A stretch of 64,000 nt of DNA from Streptomyces sp. NBC_00353 (GTDB lineage: Bacteria; Actinomycetota; Actinomycetes; Streptomycetales; Streptomycetaceae). Every line of letters starts with the position of its first letter. Position 1 is the stretch's first letter. Below the pieces are notes generated by a model, which searched no databases, had not been told where the DNA came from, and worked only from the letters and a program-made list of their open reading frames with translations. The stretch lies in contig NZ_CP107985.1 of assembly GCF_036108815.1 (NCBI RefSeq), positions 806,001 to 870,000 on the forward strand, in the 5' to 3' direction. Shown piece by piece: positions 1 to 7,358 of this stretch. The translations under genes and the position numbers were made by a program.

Positions 1-57
1 CGATCGCCAAGCCGAGGCGTTACGTGATGCCCTTCGCGATGTGTAGCGGCGTGCCCG

Positions 58-639
58 CTACGAGCCGGACCCAGCAGGCAACCGCGGTGAATGGATATGC
101 TGCAAAATCGCGGTCCAGGGAAGTTCTCGATCTACGGGCCCCTCGCGGGGTTCGTACAGCGGCCAGACGTCAGGTCCATAGACCAGCTTCACGTTTGCCT
201 TCCGCAGAGTCGCGATGTGACGCTCCCACGCCAGGTGTCGGACAGGCGCGGCGTTGACCCGAGGGAACACCACCACGGACACGCCGGTCGTGCCGAGCGC
301 CTCGCTCACCTGCGTCAGGGCTTGGTTGTCGGCGATGCCCGTCGCGAGCTTGGCGATGTAGTTCGCACTCGCGGGGGCGACGACGTAGCAGTCGGCGACC
401 GGGTGGGGGCGGGGCTCAGTTGGCGGACGAGGTGTGTCCCGCGCCGGAAGGCCGGTCAGTGTCTCTAGCCGGTCCAGCTCGCCGTTCGCGCTCAGCCATC
501 GGCCGGCATTGGGCGTCAGGGTCACGGCCACCTGCCAGCCGGAGGCGATGGCTGGCTCGACCAGTCCGGTGCGCAGCGTCTCGATTCCATCGGCTGCCGT
601 ACCCACGACTGCCAGCACTCCGCGACTGCCTATGCTCAC
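58..639 (-). CDS. Flavoprotein of the PPC-decarboxylase-like (HFCD) fold
   Basis: A 193-residue cytoplasmic protein resembling the homo-oligomeric flavin-containing Cys decarboxylase family (phosphopantothenoylcysteine decarboxylase, EpiD and relatives). Seen: a Rossmann-like start LAVVGTAADGIE (residues 9-20), the family substrate-loop type motif PASANYIAKLATGIADN (89-105), and FPRVNAAPVRHLAWERH (125-141), which corresponds to the conserved PxMNxxMW segment although Met/Trp are replaced. The start is a GTG at 639. It is a stand-alone decarboxylase-like domain with no CoaC/CoaB ligase half, so a role in CoA synthesis is unlikely; FMN binding is inferred from the family. Substrate unknown. A 119-bp repeat with paired AGTACAGCA motifs begins 39 bp upstream of the start and may hold its promoter. 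Confidence 0.75.
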   Translation of the reverse strand: MSIGSRGVLAVVGTAADGIETLRTGLVEPAIASGWQVAVTLTPNAGRWLSANGELDRLETLTGLPARDTPRPPTEPRPHPVADCYVVAPASANYIAKLATGIADNQALTQVSEALGTTGVSVVVFPRVNAAPVRHLAWERHIATLRKANVKLVYGPDVWPLYEPREGPVDRELPWTAILQHIHSPRLPAGSGS

Positions 640-1290
640 CGTTCCACCGCCCCGTATCGGTCAGTCCTCAGGGCCAGCAGTACAGCAGAGAAGTACAGCA
701 ACCACACCGACTACCAACGACCGTGGCTGATCCCTACAGCACGTGTGGCCGGGCCGACAGACCTCAGTGACCGCCGTGCCGATAGTTCGAATCGAGCGGG
801 CAGCCAGGCGGCGGTCGGCCGTATCGTCAGCCCCTGCGTGGTGGCGCCGCGGTGCCAGATCCGTGCCAGATCGAGCAGTCCGCGCGCCGGAAGCTTACGG
901 GGCCATAATCACTCGTGCCAAAGCAGCTCCCGGCCAAAGTTGCTACGCCGACCTCGCTCCTTCGCCTGCGGCAATACGGACTGGAAACCAGGTAGAGCCG
1001 TCGGAGACTGGATTGCAGAGCCTGTCAGTGACCCTTAGCGTGATGTCGGGGACTCCAGGGGCTCTCGGGTGCGGTGCGTGCGGCGGACTTGGCAGGGCAT
1101 GCGCCCGATGTCCAGTCCATCGAGGTGATCAATGAGGGGACCCGACGCCGGTGACACTCTAGGCACGGGCCTGCTCCATCAAGAATGAAAGATCCGGAGC
1201 CTGGTCGCCGACGAGGATGCCACCACCGGCATTGTTTTTGTCCAGGACGCCCGTCGAGTTCGTCGGGCGCTGAGAGACGAAAGGCCACTC
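640..1290. other. Gene-free stretch holding one arm of a long inverted repeat
   Basis: No convincing gene. It contains the left 119-bp repeat (678-796), a repeated GTGCCAGATCCGTGCCAGA-like phrase at 851-869 that recurs inverted near 2753-2771, and a 44-bp sequence (887-930) that recurs inverted at 10841-10884. The last part is the leader of the MDR gene at 1291. Confidence 0.6.
678..796 (+). repeat. Left copy of 119-bp inverted repeat
   Basis: Aligns by eye with the reverse complement of 3091-3209 with 10 mismatches and no gaps (about 92 percent). The outer edge holds two copies of AGTACAGCA spaced 13 bp apart (N4 between them), an iteron- or operator-like arrangement that is kept in all copies. 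Function unknown. Confidence 0.8.
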
Positions 1291-2361
1291 ATGCCACAAT
1301 CCATGCGCGCGCTCGTAGCCGGAAAGGTTGGCGAGCCGGCCGATGTCCTGCGGCTGGAATCCCGGCCTATTCCCACGCCACAAGCCGGGCAGGCGTTGAT
1401 CCGTGTGAAGGCGACTCCGATTCACGCCAGTGATCTGCACGTGCTGCGTGGCCGCTACGGTTTCTCCCCCGAATTTCCCACTGTCGGGGGTCACATGGAA
1501 TGCGTGGGTCGTATTGAGGCCCTGGGCCCGGATACCGAGGGATTGAAGATCGGCGAGCGCGTGGTAACCGTTGCTGTCCCGGCAGTACCCGGGCCGCATG
1601 TGGACGGCACTTGGCAGGAATACCTTGTTGCCGATACGCGAAGGCTCCTGCCGGTCCCCGATCGTCTGAGCGACTCCAGCGCCTGTCAACTCGCCGTCAA
1701 CCCGTTGACCGCGCTGCTCCTCGTCTCTCGCGAACTCGACGTACAGCCGGGTGAATGGTTGTTGCAGACGGCCGCGGGCTCCACCGTCGGCCGGCTCGTC
1801 ATTCAGCTGGCCAGGCATCTGGGTATTCGCACGATCAATGTCGTGCGGCGGCGCGATGCCGTTGAGGAAATCAAGGCACTTGGGGGTGAGGAGGTCATTT
1901 GCACTGAGAACGAGGACCTGTTGCAGCGCGTGGCCGAGATTGCAGGATCGACTGGCGTGCGCAAGGCCATCGACTGTGTCGCGGGCCATGTGGGTGCCCA
2001 GGTGTCCCAGGCATTGGCTCCGGGAGGAGAGGTCGTGGTCTACGGCGCGCTCTCTACCCATCGGCAGACTGACCCTGCAGCGCTGACGATCCCGCTGCTG
2101 GCACGCTCGGTTATCTACGAGACCAAAGCAGTTCGTGGCTTCTGGCTGAACCGCTGGTTCGGCACTGCCTCACCGGCGGATGCGCAGCTCGCGCTGTCCG
2201 AGGTTCGCAGTCTCGTCGCTGATGAAGTGCTGAGCATCCCCCCAGGCGAGCCGTTCCCGCTCGAACGCTTCACTGAAGCCATCTCGTTCGCCGAAGCACC
2301 CGCACATGGCGCCAAACCGCTCTTCGTCTTCGAGGATGGCCGGGACGGAGACGACAGGTAG
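1291..2361 (+). CDS. Zinc-independent MDR oxidoreductase, MECR/ETR-like
   Basis: A 356-residue medium-chain dehydrogenase/reductase. Seen: N-terminal GroES-like domain (about 1-125) without the zinc-binding Cys/His set, then an NADPH-binding Rossmann domain. The stretch SACQLAVNPLTALLLV (about 130-145) and LGIRTINVVRRRD (about 177-189) are typical of mitochondrial/bacterial trans-2-enoyl-CoA reductases, in which the same positions read QxxVNPxTAxxML and LGxxTINVVRxR. Expected reaction: NADPH-dependent reduction of an enoyl thioester or quinone-like enone; the substrate is inferred only. Start ATG with GAAAGG upstream. It stands alone between intergenic repeats, with no fatty-acid genes nearby. 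A generic quinone reductase (QOR) is the alternative. Confidence 0.8.
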   Translation: MPQSMRALVAGKVGEPADVLRLESRPIPTPQAGQALIRVKATPIHASDLHVLRGRYGFSPEFPTVGGHMECVGRIEALGPDTEGLKIGERVVTVAVPAVPGPHVDGTWQEYLVADTRRLLPVPDRLSDSSACQLAVNPLTALLLVSRELDVQPGEWLLQTAAGSTVGRLVIQLARHLGIRTINVVRRRDAVEEIKALGGEEVICTENEDLLQRVAEIAGSTGVRKAIDCVAGHVGAQVSQALAPGGEVVVYGALSTHRQTDPAALTIPLLARSVIYETKAVRGFWLNRWFGTASPADAQLALSEVRSLVADEVLSIPPGEPFPLERFTEAISFAEAPAHGAKPLFVFEDGRDGDDR

Positions 2362-2806
2362 GACGCGGCCCGGCGGGTGCTGGCGGCGGTGCGGCTGCGG
2401 CGGGGCAAGGCCGCCGACGCCCGCAGTTCCGCCCAGCTCGGCAAAGCGCACCGCTCGGCCAACTGGACTAGGGGCATCAGGGCAGCGTACGCGATCAGGT
2501 TCGGCTCGCGAACTCGGCAGGACAGCTCAGAGATCGAATCCAGGCTTACAAGGCAGCGGTCAGGGCCGTGCTGTACAGCAGTGAAGCACAGCAACCACGA
2601 CGATCGAAGCCGACTCTCACGACATCCGCTTTGTAAGCCTGGCAGCGGTCACGTACTCGTTTGAGCTGGTCAAGAGGCGCACGACGACACGGATCCCGTC
2701 GGCGTGTGCCTGAGCCCTGACGCACCCCGAATGACCGTGGCTGACCGCTTGTTCTGGCACGGATCTGGCACGCACGCCTCTGCTGGCACCTGCAAGGATC
2801 GCGAGC
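2362..2806. other. Gene-free stretch with a third, partial repeat copy
   Basis: No gene supported. A partial copy of the paired AGTACAGCA repeat lies at 2561-2600 in the same orientation as the copy at 678. Near 2753-2771 is the reverse complement of the CCAGATCCGTGCCAG phrase seen near 851. The last 40 bp are the leader of the barstar gene. Confidence 0.5.
2561..2600 (+). repeat. Partial third copy of the AGTACAGCA-pair repeat
   Basis: Shows TACAGCA (2574-2580), GTGA, then AGCACAGCA (2585-2593) and AACCAC, in the same spacing as the two long copies, with flanking CAGGGCC also kept. Only about 40 bp are shared. Confidence 0.55.
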
Positions 2807-3076
2807 ATGCTCACCATCGACGTCAGTTCTGTGGCCGACGAGCGCGGACTGCATGCAGTACTTGCGCAGGCACTGCACTTCCCTGGCTTCTACGGCATGA
2901 ACTGGGCCGCATTCTGGGATGCGATCACCGGCCTGGTCCAGATCCCAGACCATCTGTGCTTCGTAGGCTGGAACCACCTGAACAACCGTGTCCCGCGCGG
3001 GGCCACCATGCTCCGACAGGCACTAGACCGGTATCAGCAGCAGTACCGGCCGCAGTTCCTCGCCGAGTACACGTAG
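2807..3076 (+). CDS. Barstar-family ribonuclease inhibitor (orphan)
   Basis: An 89-residue protein with the barstar signature: FPGFYGMNWAAFWDAITG (residues 25-42), then a beta strand LCFVGW and a C-terminal helix. Barstar binds the active site of barnase-type secreted RNases and protects the cytoplasm. Length equals that of classical barstar. No barnase-like RNase gene is seen in the neighbouring 5 kb, so it is an orphan immunity protein, may neutralise a competitor's or distant RNase, or may have another partner. It lies inside the interval bounded by the 119-bp inverted repeats, between the inner phrase at 2753-2771 and the repeat at 3091, which suggests it arrived as cargo. Confidence 0.8.
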   Translation: MLTIDVSSVADERGLHAVLAQALHFPGFYGMNWAAFWDAITGLVQIPDHLCFVGWNHLNNRVPRGATMLRQALDRYQQQYRPQFLAEYT

Positions 3077-3090
3077 AGCACCGTAAGCCC

Positions 3091-3209
3091 CTCGATGCGA
3101 ACTATCGGCGCGGCGGTCACTGAGGTCTGTCGGCCCGGCAACACGGGCTGTAGGGATCAGCCACGGCTATTGGTGGTCGGTGGGGTTGCTGTACTTCGCT
3201 GCTGTACTG
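3091..3209 (-). repeat. Right copy of 119-bp inverted repeat
   Basis: Reverse complement of 678-796 with 10 substitutions. Contains the same AGTACAGCA pair when read on the minus strand. Lies 15 bp after the barstar stop codon. Confidence 0.8.
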
Positions 3210-3326
3210 CGACCACGGAACTGGGCGAGACGTCGGGGAGTAGATCGGGATCGTGGCTGAAGTACTCGGGTAGAGCTGAGTACTTGCGCTCTGGTCGGTT
3301 ATGGGGTGAGCCGGAACGCTTGGGGC

Positions 3327-3719
3327 ATGCGACAGCGACTACTGAAACTCGTTCCCCAACTGTTGGCGATCCTCGTGCTGGCTGCGGTGGCGCTCGCGGT
3401 GTGGGCTGCCTGGCTGGGCTGGGACCAGCATCGTGACGTGCAACCTGACGGTACGACGACCGGCCCGTACGAAGCGTGGCAGGTGATCGGGCTGGTGCTG
3501 ACTCTGCTGGCGCCGGTGTACTGGGCGGCATCCCGGCGCTACATCGCTGGCGCCGTGCTCGGCATCACGGTTGGCCTGACCGTTGCCGCCTATTACGACT
3601 GGTCGGACGACTCCAGCGGCCTCTTTATGGTCGGCGTGGGGATGGTCATGGTAGGGAGCCTCGTTGTGACCGCCGTCATTTCCGCCGTGATCGCCTCTGT
3701 GAAACGAGACGGACGTTGA
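3327..3719 (+). CDS. Small integral membrane protein, four predicted helices
   Basis: Unrecognised 130-residue protein. Four hydrophobic segments are visible: LLAILVLAAVALAVWAAWLGW near the N-terminus, WQVIGLVLTLLAPVYWAASR, YIAGAVLGITVGLTVAAYY, and MVGVGMVMVGSLVVTAVISA, ending in a short basic tail (KRDGR). A hydrophilic loop with DQHRDVQPDGTTTGPYEAW lies between helices 1 and 2. The ATG at 3327 places the first helix at the N-terminus; a GTG at 3306 is an in-frame alternative. No strong ribosome site for either. Function unknown. Confidence 0.6.
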   Translation: MRQRLLKLVPQLLAILVLAAVALAVWAAWLGWDQHRDVQPDGTTTGPYEAWQVIGLVLTLLAPVYWAASRRYIAGAVLGITVGLTVAAYYDWSDDSSGLFMVGVGMVMVGSLVVTAVISAVIASVKRDGR

Positions 3720-3855
3720 CGCGGCGCGGCACCCCGCTCTTGCCCCTAAAGTTGCGCAAGACGTGCTCCGAGGTCGGTGGAGTCTCTATGGCCCAGGTAA
3801 GCGCTGGCACGTGGGTTCTGGAGCACCAGTTCGGGAGACCTCGTACGTGGCCGGC

Positions 3856-3996
3856 CACTGAGGTTTTCTCAGCGAAATGCGCCTCGGGGGCCGGTGGTGG
3901 ACAGACGTGAAGCCCCTGCCGCATCCAGCACATAACCCGAGCCGCCCTCACCCTCAACCACCAGTGGAAGTGATCTTCATTGAGAAAACCTCACTG
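3856..3996. mobile_element. 141-bp MITE, deletion derivative of the IS at 4969-5911
   Basis: Ends carry the same terminal inverted repeat as the complete element (CA[C/G]TGAGGTTTTCTCA type). The left 63 bp (3856-3918) match 4969-5031 and the right 78 bp match 5834-5911. The junction falls in CCCTG, which occurs in the parent at both 5027-5031 and 5829-5833; removing 802 bp from 943 leaves exactly 141. It has no coding capacity of its own and would need the transposase in trans. Its right end supplies the last codons and stop of the truncated gene on the minus strand (3954-4229). Confidence 0.9.
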
Positions 3997-4229
3997 ACCG
4001 ACTCGGGTCGGTTCTTCTTGACTAGGTCCCGCCACTGCGGGCTGTCCTGGGGCCACACGTCTTCCGGGTACTCGGAGAGACGCCCGGTCGCTATCGCATC
4101 CTTCACACGCCCCATGTGCGCGGCTTCCAGCTGAGGGTCCATCCGAATGCGGCCCGCCCGCCCGGTTCGAGCGGCCATCCCCACACCCTTGATCCTCAGG
4201 CGTGTTTCTCGAACATCACGAGTGTTCAC
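3954..4229 (-). pseudogene. Hypothetical protein truncated by the MITE
   Basis: A frame starting at GTG 4229 with a good GGAAGGG ribosome site reads a plausible hydrophilic protein (DPQLEAAHMGRVKDAIATG, then LSEYPEDVWPQDSPQWRDLV) down to about 3997, then runs into the terminal inverted repeat of the MITE and stops at 3954. The last 14 or so residues are MITE-derived. The rest of the original gene is not found on the other side (3720-3855). Not recognised; a short Streptomyces hypothetical is likely. The truncated product could still be made. Confidence 0.5.
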
Positions 4230-4373
4230 ATCTGCCCTTCCGGGAGAGTATATGGAAAAGGACCGGGGCTCTTTACCTGCCCCGGGCCTCTCGAGAAAGG
4301 GTTCTTGCTTAGGACCCGCAAGCCTCCCCTGTAGATGTCGCTGTGGTTGACGTCTCGCTCGTGGTCACACGAA

Positions 4374-4412
4374 ACGCGCCCCCTTCCCGAGTTGTTCGGG
4401 GAGGGGGCGCGT
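4374..4412 (-). terminator. Strong hairpin terminator of the secreted-protein gene
   Basis: A 17-bp stem, arms starting ACGCGCCCCCTT and its complement with one G-T wobble, around a 5-base GTTGT loop, just after the stop codon of the gene at 4417-4809. No long U tract, as is usual in Streptomyces. Confidence 0.8.
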
Positions 4413-4416
4413 TGGG

Positions 4417-4809
4417 TCAGTATGCAGCGACCCCAGAAGCGTTACCGCTGTAGAATATAAGATAGAACTTGGTGCCGTCCTTGACGTCGGTGGCCGCCAA
4501 CGTCCAGGTGTTGGCCCGAACTTCGTGACCCCCGTTGCAGTACTCCGGGCCACTCGATGGCAAAAAGCAGGTTTCTACCGTGTTCTGACCAGTCACCTTG
4601 ACGTTGATGTCGCCGCAGTTGGACGTGGTGACACGGTAGCCGGTGACGGGCCACCGTCCATTGTCGTCCGTGCCATTGATGCTCTTGGCGCTGCCATAAC
4701 AGGACGTGACCCCGGACGTGGCCGCGGTGGCCGAACCACCAGCGGTCATGAAACCAGCCGCCAGCACGGCAACAGCCAGAACCCTCACGGCACGTGAATG
4801 GATACGCAT
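4417..4809 (-). CDS. Small secreted protein, function unknown
   Basis: A 130-residue precursor with a clear Sec signal peptide: basic MRIHSRAVR, hydrophobic VLAVAVLAAGFMTAGG, then cleavage probably after SATAA (about residue 30). The mature part of about 100 residues is polar, rich in Thr/Asn/Gly, with four cysteines (SCYGS, SNCGD, ETCFL, EYCNG) that could form two disulfides. Start ATG preceded by GAGAGAGGGAAAGC. Single gene with its own strong terminator. No family recognised; the size and disulfides would suit an extracellular structural protein, inhibitor or small beta-sandwich, but this is only inference. The complete IS inserted about 160 bp upstream of its start. Confidence 0.75.
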   Translation of the reverse strand: MRIHSRAVRVLAVAVLAAGFMTAGGSATAATSGVTSCYGSAKSINGTDDNGRWPVTGYRVTTSNCGDINVKVTGQNTVETCFLPSSGPEYCNGGHEVRANTWTLAATDVKDGTKFYLIFYSGNASGVAAY

Positions 4810-4968
4810 GCTTTCCCTCTCTCGTAGGCACCGGTGAAGCGGTGCACAGAGTCAAGAAGGTGTATGGCCCCGCTGGGTAGTCGACTTTAAGTCAATCATG
4901 CCGAACCGTCCCCAGAAATCCGCCGAATCCAGCCTTGTGAGCAAGCGCAGCGGGTCGTACGCGCGTGT

Positions 4969-5911
4969 CAGTGAGGTTCTCTCAGCGAAATGCGCCTCGG
5001 GGGCCGGTGGTGGACAGACGTGAAGCCCCTGGTAGGACGGTTCTCACCACAAGATCGTCCGCAGAACCAGAGGCTTCACGTTGGTCACCTATGCTGCCAC
5101 GCTCGACGTCCCCCGCCACATCGTGGTGTACCTGTCCAGGCTGCTCGCCGCGCATCGCCGCGGTCTCAACACCCCGCGTGGGTCGCGGGCCCTGGGCACG
5201 TTCCGGCAGGTGGTCCTGGTGCTGCGCTGGTTCCGTGAGCGTGGCTGCGTGCACTGCCTGGCCTCGGACGCCGGCGTCTCGCAGGCCACCGGTTACCGCT
5301 ACCTGCACGAGGGCATCGATGTCCTCGCGGCTCAAGCACCGGATCTGCACGAGGTGCTGGACCGCTGCCGTGAACAGGAGACGAGTCACGTGATCCTCGA
5401 CGGCATGCTCATCGAGAGCGACCGCCTCGCCGGCACCCGGGACAGCGGCAACGACTTGTGGTTCAGCCAGAAACACAAGAGTTTCGGCGGCAACGTCCAG
5501 TTCCTGTCCGCTCCCGACGGCACCCCATTGTGGGTCTCCGACGCCGAACCGGGATCCACCCCGGACATCACCGCAGCCCGGATGCACGTCCTACCCGCGC
5601 TGTACAAGGCGGCCGCCGACGGACTGCCGACCTTGGCGGACAAGGGCTACATCGGCGCCGGTATCGGCATCCACGTCCCGGTCCGTCGCCTGAAAGGGAA
5701 ATCGGAACACGCTCTCGACGCCGACACCCGCACCACGAACACCCTGATCAGAGACCTCCGAGCTCTCGGCGAGCGCAGCCGCCGAGCTCAAGGAACGCTG
5801 GCGCACGCTGAAGCGCGTCACCCTGAGTCCCTGCCGAATCGGCGACATAACCCGAGCCGCCCTCACCCTCAACCACCAGTGGAAGTGATCTTCATTGAGA
5901 AGACCTCACTG
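4969..5911 (+). mobile_element. 943-bp IS5-superfamily insertion sequence
   Basis: Bounded by imperfect terminal inverted repeats: left CAGTGAGGTTCTCTCA, right (reversed) CAGTGAGGTCTTCTCA. Contains one DDE transposase gene, here frameshifted near its end, so this copy may be inactive. Flanking bases are GT on the left and A on the right, and no clear target duplication can be called. Parent of the MITE at 3856-3996. Confidence 0.88.
5081..5888 (+). pseudogene. IS5-family DDE transposase with C-terminal frameshift
   Basis: Starts at TTG 5081. Seen in order: an N-terminal HTH_Tnp_4-like helix-turn-helix (FRQVVLVLRWFRERGCVH through ASDAGVSQATGYRYL), then the DDE domain with HVILDGMLIESDR, LWVSDAEPGSTPD and LADKGYIGAGIG. 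Around 5770-5780 the frame breaks. The family C-terminus AELKERWRTLKRVTL, then ITRAALTLNHQWK, is read in the next frame from 5781 and ends at TGA 5886-5888 inside the right end of the element, the normal place. In the original frame the protein ends in unrelated Pro/Arg-rich sequence at 5950. One added base or two lost bases explains it. Probably inactive unless the shift is translational or a sequencing error. Confidence 0.85.
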
Positions 5912-6172
5912 ACCGGGCAACTCGCTGAACTGCGGCCCGGCGGGCGCTGAACCGCTGTTCCCCGCTCCTCCTCGATGGGCGCCGCCTGGTCGGGCACGCA
6001 GCGGGCACGCGGTCAGCGTTGGTCATCGTTGAGCGCCCTTCCACGGCCCCGAAGCGGCCCCGGAGGACGCTCCGTGATGCGATGACATCCGCTTTAGGAG
6101 TTCGGCCGAGCAGCTCCTACACGGGCCCCGGCATGGCTACCGGCATGGTGTGCGTCATCACCCAAGACGACT

Positions 6173-7303
6173 TCATTGGGCCGAGCCGAGTACCTCGTCG
6201 GCACTGCGGGGCTCCGTGCGCGGCTGCTGGTTGAGCTTGTGGCGCTCGATGGAGGATCGCCGGTAGACCTCCTTGCGGGCCCGCATGATGTTGCCCAGGG
6301 GCGCGTGTTCGGCGGTGACCCGCCAGGGAGTGAAGGACAGCGCGTCCATCTTCTCCAGATTCTCCGGGCCGGAGATGTCCTGCTGCGGCAGCCGCAGCTT
6401 GGCCACGGTGACGGACGGCGAAAGCCGCTCGGGCCACTCCACGGTGGTGTCCTCCACCGGCATGCGCTCCAGGTCGGTGCAGAGCTGAACCTGGATGTCG
6501 AAGGCGTAGGACCGTTCCTGCAGCTCGGCTTGCAGGGCCGGTCGGAAGACCTCTTGGGCGGAGGCCGAGTCGATGTCGCGCCGGACCACCGCGGCGGCGA
6601 AGGACGGGTCGGGGGTGATGCGCACCTTGGCGATGTAGTCCCCGTGCCGGACGGCACCCATCGTCCAGTAGCTCGACAGCAGCAGGTTTGCCGGAGGGGT
6701 CTTTGACAGGCGCAGGAAGGCCAGGAACTCGTCCCACGCCCAGTTGTCCTGGTCCAGCGTTCCCTTTCCCGTTACGAACTCGGTGAAGAAGCGATGCGCG
6801 CCGGGTCGACCCTGGGAGAAATAGGCCGGCGCATTCAGGAACAATTCCTGGATGAAGAGGTAGTGCTCGATTGTGTTGCAGAAGAAGATCGGTCCGTTGA
6901 TGTTGGCGTAGTCGAATGTGCCCGTGTCCGGTTCGTCTTCCAGCAGGGTCGGGCCGGGGACGTCGAACATCTTCAGCGCCAGTCCGGTGGCGGCGCCCAG
7001 TCGCGCGTCGGCTCCGGCGTGAGGCGAGCCGTTGGAGAAGCGGATGAGCGCATCGTGGGTTCCCGGGGTGGCGTAGATTCCTTGGGCGTATTCGGGGCGC
7101 AGCCCGTCCAGGATCTCCACTTCCCCTCGGACCAGCCCGTATCCCTTGGCATGGGCGTCGCGGAGGGCCCGGCCGGTACCACCGGCCTTGACCGACTCGG
7201 CGATGTAGCTCTCGGTCCTCTCGATCACCGTGCGCAGGTTCTCGTCGAAGTGCGGGTCATCGTCTTCGACGTCCGGCGTGTAGGGGACGAACTGTGCTGC
7301 CAT
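6173..7303 (-). CDS. Catalase-family heme protein
   Basis: 376 residues, start ATG 7303 with GAGGAGAGG 9 bases upstream. The reading frame stays open far upstream, but that part is the shadow of the peroxidase gene. Seen: GYGLVRGEVEILDGL, THDALIRFSNGSPHAGAD, RLGAATGLALKMFDVPG (the counterpart of the catalase DRxTPVGMALKF region), NINGPIFFCNTIEHYLFI, and SYWTMGAVRHGDYIAKVRI. This is the small catalase-related family rather than a typical 480-residue monofunctional catalase: the classical N-terminal active-site His context and the C-terminal RxxxY heme ligand are not obvious. It is probably a peroxide- or hydroperoxide-handling heme enzyme. Last gene of a three-gene operon with the DyP peroxidase 55 bp upstream. 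Confidence 0.8.
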   Translation of the reverse strand: MAAQFVPYTPDVEDDDPHFDENLRTVIERTESYIAESVKAGGTGRALRDAHAKGYGLVRGEVEILDGLRPEYAQGIYATPGTHDALIRFSNGSPHAGADARLGAATGLALKMFDVPGPTLLEDEPDTGTFDYANINGPIFFCNTIEHYLFIQELFLNAPAYFSQGRPGAHRFFTEFVTGKGTLDQDNWAWDEFLAFLRLSKTPPANLLLSSYWTMGAVRHGDYIAKVRITPDPSFAAAVVRRDIDSASAQEVFRPALQAELQERSYAFDIQVQLCTDLERMPVEDTTVEWPERLSPSVTVAKLRLPQQDISGPENLEKMDALSFTPWRVTAEHAPLGNIMRARKEVYRRSSIERHKLNQQPRTEPRSADEVLGSAQ

Positions 7304-7358
7304 GACTTCGACCTCTCCTCGGAGACCGTGGTGGGGTCTCAGGGGGCAGAGAGTGCCC

